DNA from: CALAGJ01 sp964293305
GTDB taxonomy: Bacteria; Bacteroidota; Bacteroidia; Chitinophagales; Chitinophagaceae
Assembly (NCBI GenBank): GCA_964293305.1
Contig: CAXYYO010000051.1
Location: forward strand, 1 to 19,261
Reading direction: 5' to 3'
Length of the DNA: 19,261 nt
Part shown: piece by piece, positions 16,901-19,261 of the stretch
How the letters are laid out: every line of letters starts with the position of its first letter
How positions within the stretch are numbered: position 1 is the first letter of the stretch
Made by a program: the position numbers and the translations under genes
Notes under the pieces: model-generated
Database searches by the model: none
What the model saw: the letters and a program-made list of their open reading frames with translations, nothing else
Told to the model about the DNA's origin: nothing

Positions 16901-18197
16901 AACCGACTTGTGGATTATAATAATATTCTGTAGAATCTAATTTTCGGGCAAAGGTTTTTTCAAAATCATTTACCGGTTCTAACCCTTTTGCGGTAAGCAA
17001 TGTATTGATTAAAGCTGGGTCTCTATTAGCTTCACTACCTGTTAAAAAACTATATAAGTCGTTGGCATTATTATCAGGTAATTCATTTGACGTAAGTGAA
17101 TTTATATTTGGACTGTATGGTTTGTTTTCGGCCAAATCCATAAAGCCTACAATACTTCTGGTATTGACAGCTGTGCCGGTACGATTTGTAATCCATACTT
17201 CCATACGTAGTATCTGTACTAAGCTTGTTACAATAGGTAACTTACTCATAGCCGTATTGTAATTATTTCTGAAATACTGCCCTAATAGAAAATGTCTGTT
17301 TTCATCATATTCATCCAATTTTTTATTGATCTGCTGGCTAAGACCTCCTCCTTGTAGTGCAATAGACTGACGTTGACTTCTCTGATTTGCTAATGCGGCT
17401 GTAATAAATAATTTGCCAAATTGCAGCTGTGTTTTTACCCCAAAAAGACTTTGGGCACTACTCATCAAAGATCCTTTGCTTTGGAATGAAATATTACCTG
17501 CTTCTAAGGATTTAATGATTTCATCATCCTTTCCCCTGTAGTCTAATTTTAATTGGTTTTCAAAATCGAAATTGGCAAGTGTATTATAGTTAATGGGGAG
17601 TTTTAATTTTTCACCAATACTGGCATTCAGATTTACATTCGTATTCATATCAAAATCTAAACCGCCATTTTTACGAGCCTGCTCGGGCAATGTTGGATTC
17701 TTAATATTCTGACCCTGATATCCTATAAAAAGATCCATGCTACCCTGTGGTTTTATATCCACCCTGAGACCATCCGGGCTTAAACCAAAAATGCGATCAA
17801 AGAGGTTGTTATACACCCTTGGAGCCGGCCTTAGTGTTTTTCTGTTTATGTCAAACAAAGTCTGGCTTCTCTCAGCAAAATATTGTCTTTCACTTTCCTC
17901 AGCCTGTAGTTTATACATTTCTTCAAAACTCAGGTAGGTTGGTTTTCTATACCAAGTGTTACCAATTTTCTCCATGATATAATACTGATTGGTTACAGGA
18001 TCATATTCTACAGTACGATCTACATAATTTGAATCTGTCAGATCAAATGGGTTAGTATTCTGCCAGGAAAACGGATCACCTCTTCTGTCCTCGATGGGAA
18101 AACGGAGCTTGGTAGTATCTGTTGTTTGGGTATAACCAACAAAGGGCACTAACAGTAGTACCCAGAGGATTATATTAAGATTTTTAAGTCGTAGCAA
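10932..18197 (-). CDS. sprA: SprA (Sov), outer-membrane translocon of the type IX secretion system
   Basis: Giant outer-membrane beta-barrel that forms the protein-conducting channel of T9SS and is required for export of CTD-bearing proteins and, in gliding species, motility adhesins. At 2421 aa it has the normal SprA length. Signs of identity: a signal peptide ending near GYTQ (about residue 23); the N-terminal SprA region with LFDRIFGLSPDGLRVDIKPQG and NPTLPEQARKNGGLDFDMN; YIDDFEGTRSSVDLRFP (from 813); QDVGFDGLRDDEE (about 1053-1065); YTWYRDGSYD (about 1097-1106); and SYTFPFSKLPITDWITARY (about 1800). The frame is uninterrupted. No ATG exists between the upstream in-frame TAA (18230-18228) and the signal peptide, so the TTG at 18197, giving TTG-LRLKNLNIILW, is the best start. 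ruvA ends 40 bases upstream on the same strand, so the two are probably cotranscribed. The T9SS cargo gene at 5560 and the partial one at the right edge are likely clients. Confidence 0.97.
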   Translation of the reverse strand: MLRLKNLNIILWVLLLVPFVGYTQTTDTTKLRFPIEDRRGDPFSWQNTNPFDLTDSNYVDRTVEYDPVTNQYYIMEKIGNTWYRKPTYLSFEEMYKLQAEESERQYFAERSQTLFDINRKTLRPAPRVYNNLFDRIFGLSPDGLRVDIKPQGSMDLFIGYQGQNIKNPTLPEQARKNGGLDFDMNTNVNLNASIGEKLKLPINYNTLANFDFENQLKLDYRGKDDEIIKSLEAGNISFQSKGSLMSSAQSLFGVKTQLQFGKLFITAALANQRSQRQSIALQGGGLSQQINKKLDEYDENRHFLLGQYFRNNYNTAMSKLPIVTSLVQILRMEVWITNRTGTAVNTRSIVGFMDLAENKPYSPNINSLTSNELPDNNANDLYSFLTGSEANRDPALINTLLTAKGLEPVNDFEKTFARKLDSTEYYYNPQVGFVSLNVQVQPDEVVGVAYQYSYNGRIYQVGEFSQEITLDSNQGVQKNLFLKLLKATSQRVELPLWDLMMKNVYSLDVSGLQQQDFKLNVLYQEPSGGLKRYLPESSPAVAGQPLIAILNADRLNNRNDPQPDGLYDFVDGYTVISQQGKVIFPVLEPFGADLDRLAFDGEPQETKDKYIYNQLYDTIKAIAQTYANLNRFLIQGTIKGSSNSDIYLGGFNIPPGSVTVTAGGQLLQENVDFVIDYNLGTLKVLNQAIINSGVPVSVQYENNAGFGIQQRSFFGLRLDYLASKKLTIGATMQRLAERPFFTKMNYGEDPIQNLMYGVDFSYQSEFPALTRILDKLPFYATTAPSTITAYGEAALLQPGHPKQIGDGNQGLIYIDDFEGTRSSVDLRFPFIAWTMASTPQGNGRFPEATLTNDLKYGTNRAKLAWYNIEPNLQDKNSPNNPVRSDLDGLSDFRVRQLLTNQLFPQRTTNIIDVLNSTFDLAYYPTERGPYNFETDPAEVDANGRLSNPKKRWAGIMRNIDQTDFETGNIEYMEFWMQDPFIDNQGSEGGKLVINLGNISEDVLKDGRRFYENGIASPTQPSAVDSVSSVWGKAPVNPIQITQAFSNEPNDRVFQDVGFDGLRDDEEKTKQSEYLNQLATNFGTSSVIFQKANTDPSNDNYTWYRDGSYDAANTGILGRYKNYNNQHGNSPVVENNGSQFTPASTLYPDNEDLNRDNTLNETEEYFEYEIDLKPKLGVGFTKYITDSIKINGALPNGEAITNESWYLFRVPIKEFTNKVGRIPDFKSIRFIRLYLTEFTDSVVLRFASFDLVRNQWRSFQYQLDTTGSYTPLPVGGTTFNVLAVNVEENSNRSPIPYRIPPGIERVQQLSNNGVNLLQNEQAMSLQVNNLQQGDARAVFKTLNFDLRQYGQLSMYMHAEKLVNNPVDLNDGDLTAVIRVGQDFLNNYYEIKIPLKITKPEDGITTENIWPEANNLDFLMQELVQLKIRRNGQLVNPEQIYREQIGNKQFSIKGNPNLGEVQGFLVGVENNTSTNKSAEVWINELRLSNLDEKGGYAALGRVDMQLADLGTLSISANTYTAGFGTIEQQVNERARQNLLQFDAALNIDAGKLLPKKAGISIPIFASINKTIITPEYDPYDMDVDFKDKLNTPGLNKDSARKTALDETTIKTLNFTNVRFAQNSRKPAPWRISNFDFSYSFTQFTQTSPIITLNEVIKHRAGLGYSFNAQSKFIEPFKKWIKNKSIWLTPVKDININPVPSLISFRADVNRQFGRFVPRIVNTYDNTVERVDTTYDKYFTFDRYYNFRWDLTRAVNLDFSATNFARIDEPFGALDTKFKKDSVKTNFLDGGRNTLYQQRATVSYTFPFSKLPITDWITARYNYTTTYNWIGASLLAVSLGNTVENSQQNGLTGEFDLTRLYSKSKWLNKISTATASPRDEENGLLNNDDEELSSGADTMQLPKPRAEVIKDKKGFEKRNALQKWRQYKRDYRIAQRKGKVTDEVSAPLRLAGQLLTMVKSASLNYSENYNSRLPGYTDSTRYLGQNWNSMQPGLGYVFGKQPDTAWLNKKAQEGVITRDSLFSQLFTQNFQQQLTITAQLEPIRELTIDLNLQKTFSKTYSELFKDTTNSGKDLEHLSPLATGGFNVSFISFKTLFEKVSPNEVSGTFTKFENNRITIANKLAESNPYWQQLPENEKFQADGFPTGYGRYSQDVLIPAFIAAYTGKAPLSAPLIAQQNPTVQTNPFKSIKALPNWRLTYTGLSRLPGLSDIFSNITITHAYTGSLSMNSFNSALLYTDPFRLGAPAFINPQSGNYEPFFLVPNITIQEQFSPLFGIDVTTNNQASLRFEYAKSRQLSLSMFDFQLAEVRSTSFTFGGTFRKRGVILPFKIPFVKPDPEQTDLGISLDFALRDDVQSNSRLDQPNAYGTGGQKVITISPAIDYVVNARVNLRLYFDQQRTIPYISTSAPITNTRAGLQIRISLAQ

Positions 18198-18237
18198 AGT
18201 AGCCTTACTTATGGTTAAGTAACAATATTACAATAGG

Positions 18238-18822
18238 CTATAAATTTTTAAGCGCTTCTTTAATAATTGTTTCGATATGTTGAAATTCATTTTTATCCGT
18301 TACCTTTTTTATTGCCGTTTCTGCCATAGTTCTTTGTATACCGAGAGCCATTAGCGCATCTACAGCATCCTGATTAATTGAATTTATACTTCCTTCTACA
18401 GCATTTTGCTGCTGCGTGGGCAATTTAGTTACTTTGTCTTTAAGTTCAAGAATTATTCTTTCTGCCGTTTTTTTACCAATGCCTTTTACAGACTCTAATA
18501 ATCTGGTATTGGCTTGCATGATAGCTGCCGAAACCTCACTGGGCTTTAGCCCACTTAGCATCATTCTGGCAGTAGATGCACCCACACCCGATACACTTAT
18601 AAGCAGTAAGAATATAGCCTTCTCTTCAATGCTTGAAAATCCAAATAACTGCTGACTATTTTCAGTAATATGCTGATAGGTAAATAGTTTTCCGTTTTCA
18701 AGATTTGCAATATGCTCATAGGTATAAAGGCTGATATGTAATTCATAACCCACACCATTTACATTAACCACAATTCTGGCCGGTGTTTTTTCTTCAAATT
18801 TTCCCTGAACAAATGCTATCAT
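18238..18822 (-). CDS. ruvA: Holliday junction branch migration protein RuvA
   Basis: DNA-binding subunit of the RuvAB complex, which drives branch migration of Holliday junctions in recombination and repair. I chose ATG 18822 (194 aa) because RuvA proteins begin directly with the OB-fold strand, here MIAFVQGKFEEKTPARIVV. The frame stays open for 33 more codons upstream (to 18921), but those residues are not RuvA-like. In 194-aa numbering: OB-fold 1-62 with VNGVGYEL (21-28); first helix-hairpin-helix with SVSGVGAS (76-83); second with VKGIGKKTAERI (112-123); a flexible linker about 131-150 (PTQQQNAVEGS); and domain III (about 151-194), which contacts RuvB, with ALMALGI. The length is normal. 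sprA follows 40 bases downstream on the same strand, a probable two-gene unit. Confidence 0.97.
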   Translation of the reverse strand: MIAFVQGKFEEKTPARIVVNVNGVGYELHISLYTYEHIANLENGKLFTYQHITENSQQLFGFSSIEEKAIFLLLISVSGVGASTARMMLSGLKPSEVSAAIMQANTRLLESVKGIGKKTAERIILELKDKVTKLPTQQQNAVEGSINSINQDAVDALMALGIQRTMAETAIKKVTDKNEFQHIETIIKEALKNL

Positions 18823-19157
18823 GCTGCGGCGAAAATAGGGGGATTTGTGCATCCAAATATTGAAGTATTCAAAACTTACACCGACTTTGCTTGCATTGTA
18901 GAAATATATTGTCTTGAACATTTCTTACTGTTAATAAATTTCTTTAAAGTTCACCAGGATTTTTTGATAGCCCTTTCTAAAAATCTTCCGCATTTAGCTT
19001 CAGATCAGACTATCTCACTACTAATTTTTTAAAAAACCAAGCTATAAAAATTCTTACCCATCAACACCTAATCCATTCAAAATGCAAAAAAGCGGAGCAA
19101 TAAAACTCCGCCTTTTTTTTATGTATAATTCGTAAATACCCTTCCAATATTTCACCC
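18823..19157. other. Upstream region of ruvA-sprA
   Basis: This 335-base stretch lies between the stop of the partial T9SS cargo gene and the ruvA start. It holds the strong hairpin terminator at 19086-19120 and, between that and ruvA, presumably the ruvA-sprA promoter. No convincing TAnnTTTG element was found: the minus strand has TAAGTTTTG with one extra T. Open frames on either strand here have no recognisable features. Confidence 0.5.
19086..19120. terminator. Strong symmetric (bidirectional) intrinsic terminator
   Basis: A perfect GC-rich stem, GCGGAG (19092-19097) and CTCCGC (19106-19111), has loop CAATAAAA, a six-A run before it and an eight-T run after it. The T-run serves the plus strand, and the A-run gives a T-run on the minus strand. 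It lies 38 bases downstream of the stop of the minus-strand T9SS cargo gene and upstream of ruvA, so it most likely ends that transcript. Confidence 0.85.
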
Positions 19158-19261
19158 CTACTCCACAATCAGCTTTTTATAACTGTTGTCACCATCCACC
19201 TGCAAGTAAACCATGTAAACCCCTTTGGCATAGCCACTAAGGTCAATAGGAACATTGTAGC
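19158..19261 (-). CDS. T9SS cargo protein, C-terminal sorting domain only (5' part outside window)
   Basis: The last 33 codons of a gene entering from the right edge. The minus-strand frame reads YNVPIDLSGYAKGVYMVYL, then QVDGDNSYKKLIVE and TAG. The order of a short strand, (I/L)DLSGYAKGVYMV, a turn with charged residues, and KKLIVE at the end is the classic tail of a type A T9SS C-terminal domain. That part of the precursor directs export through the translocon and is then removed as cargo is attached to the surface or released. Nothing of the mature protein is visible, so its function is unknown. The frame was too short to appear as a long ORF. The strong terminator at 19086-19120 follows. 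Confidence 0.85.
   Translation of the reverse strand, partial: YNVPIDLSGYAKGVYMVYLQVDGDNSYKKLIVE

Noticed and set aside
18823..18921. 33-codon in-frame N-terminal extension of ruvA (start at 18921)
   Set aside because: RuvA proteins begin at the OB-fold strand MIAFVQGK. The extension is aromatic and basic with no RuvA resemblance, and the family length fits the ATG at 18822.
18847..19032. 61-codon plus-strand open frame upstream of ruvA
   Set aside because: Non-ATG start, no domain or signal features, and it overlaps the expected ruvA promoter region; most likely chance.
1..19261. Defence island, prophage, CRISPR array or novel multi-gene system
   Set aside because: Every substantial frame was assigned to a known family or judged a shadow. 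No repeats in regular array, integrase, transposase, toxin-antitoxin pair or reverse transcriptase was seen.

Overview
The window looks like a chromosomal segment of a member of the Bacteroidota, most likely near Chitinophagaceae. This rests on an almost complete SprA (outer-membrane translocon of the type IX secretion system, T9SS), two C-terminal T9SS sorting domains, a Bacteroidota-style TonB-dependent receptor, AT-rich DNA, A/T-rich gene starts without obvious Shine-Dalgarno sequences, and non-A-x-A signal peptides. The genus call is inference. I saw no tRNA, rRNA, insertion sequence, CRISPR array or phage gene.

Layout: (1) Bases 3-2006 (+) are the C-terminal part of a TonB-dependent receptor, cut by the left window edge. 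(2) Convergent to it is a putative lipoprotein glycoside hydrolase resembling GH26 (2093-3184, -). (3) Next are a PcaF/PaaJ-type thiolase (3435-4634, -) and a small CoA-binding Rossmann protein (4839-5201, -). (4) After an AT-rich gap comes a secreted alpha/beta hydrolase with a T9SS sorting domain (5560-7071, +). (5) mutS follows convergently (7173-9791, -). (6) Divergent from mutS is a Sec-exported esterase (10035-10853, +). (7) The right half is sprA (10932-18197, -), preceded on the same strand by ruvA (18238-18822, -) with a 40-base gap. (8) A strong symmetric terminator separates ruvA from the C-terminal end of another T9SS cargo (19158-19261, -), cut by the right edge.

The main thread is T9SS secretion: SprA is the translocon, and two neighbours (the complete hydrolase and the partial protein at the right edge) carry the signal that sends proteins through it. 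The remaining genes are housekeeping (mutS, ruvA), CoA metabolism, and surface nutrient handling (TonB receptor, glycosidase-like lipoprotein, esterase).

Three automatic-looking starts were revised. The thiolase, the T9SS hydrolase and ruvA each have a better internal ATG. sprA is the opposite case: no ATG is available upstream of its signal peptide, so a TTG start is proposed. I did not find a convincing undescribed multi-gene system. The most useful leads are the sprA start and ruvA linkage, the altered active-site motif in the GH26-like protein, and the T9SS-targeted esterase.
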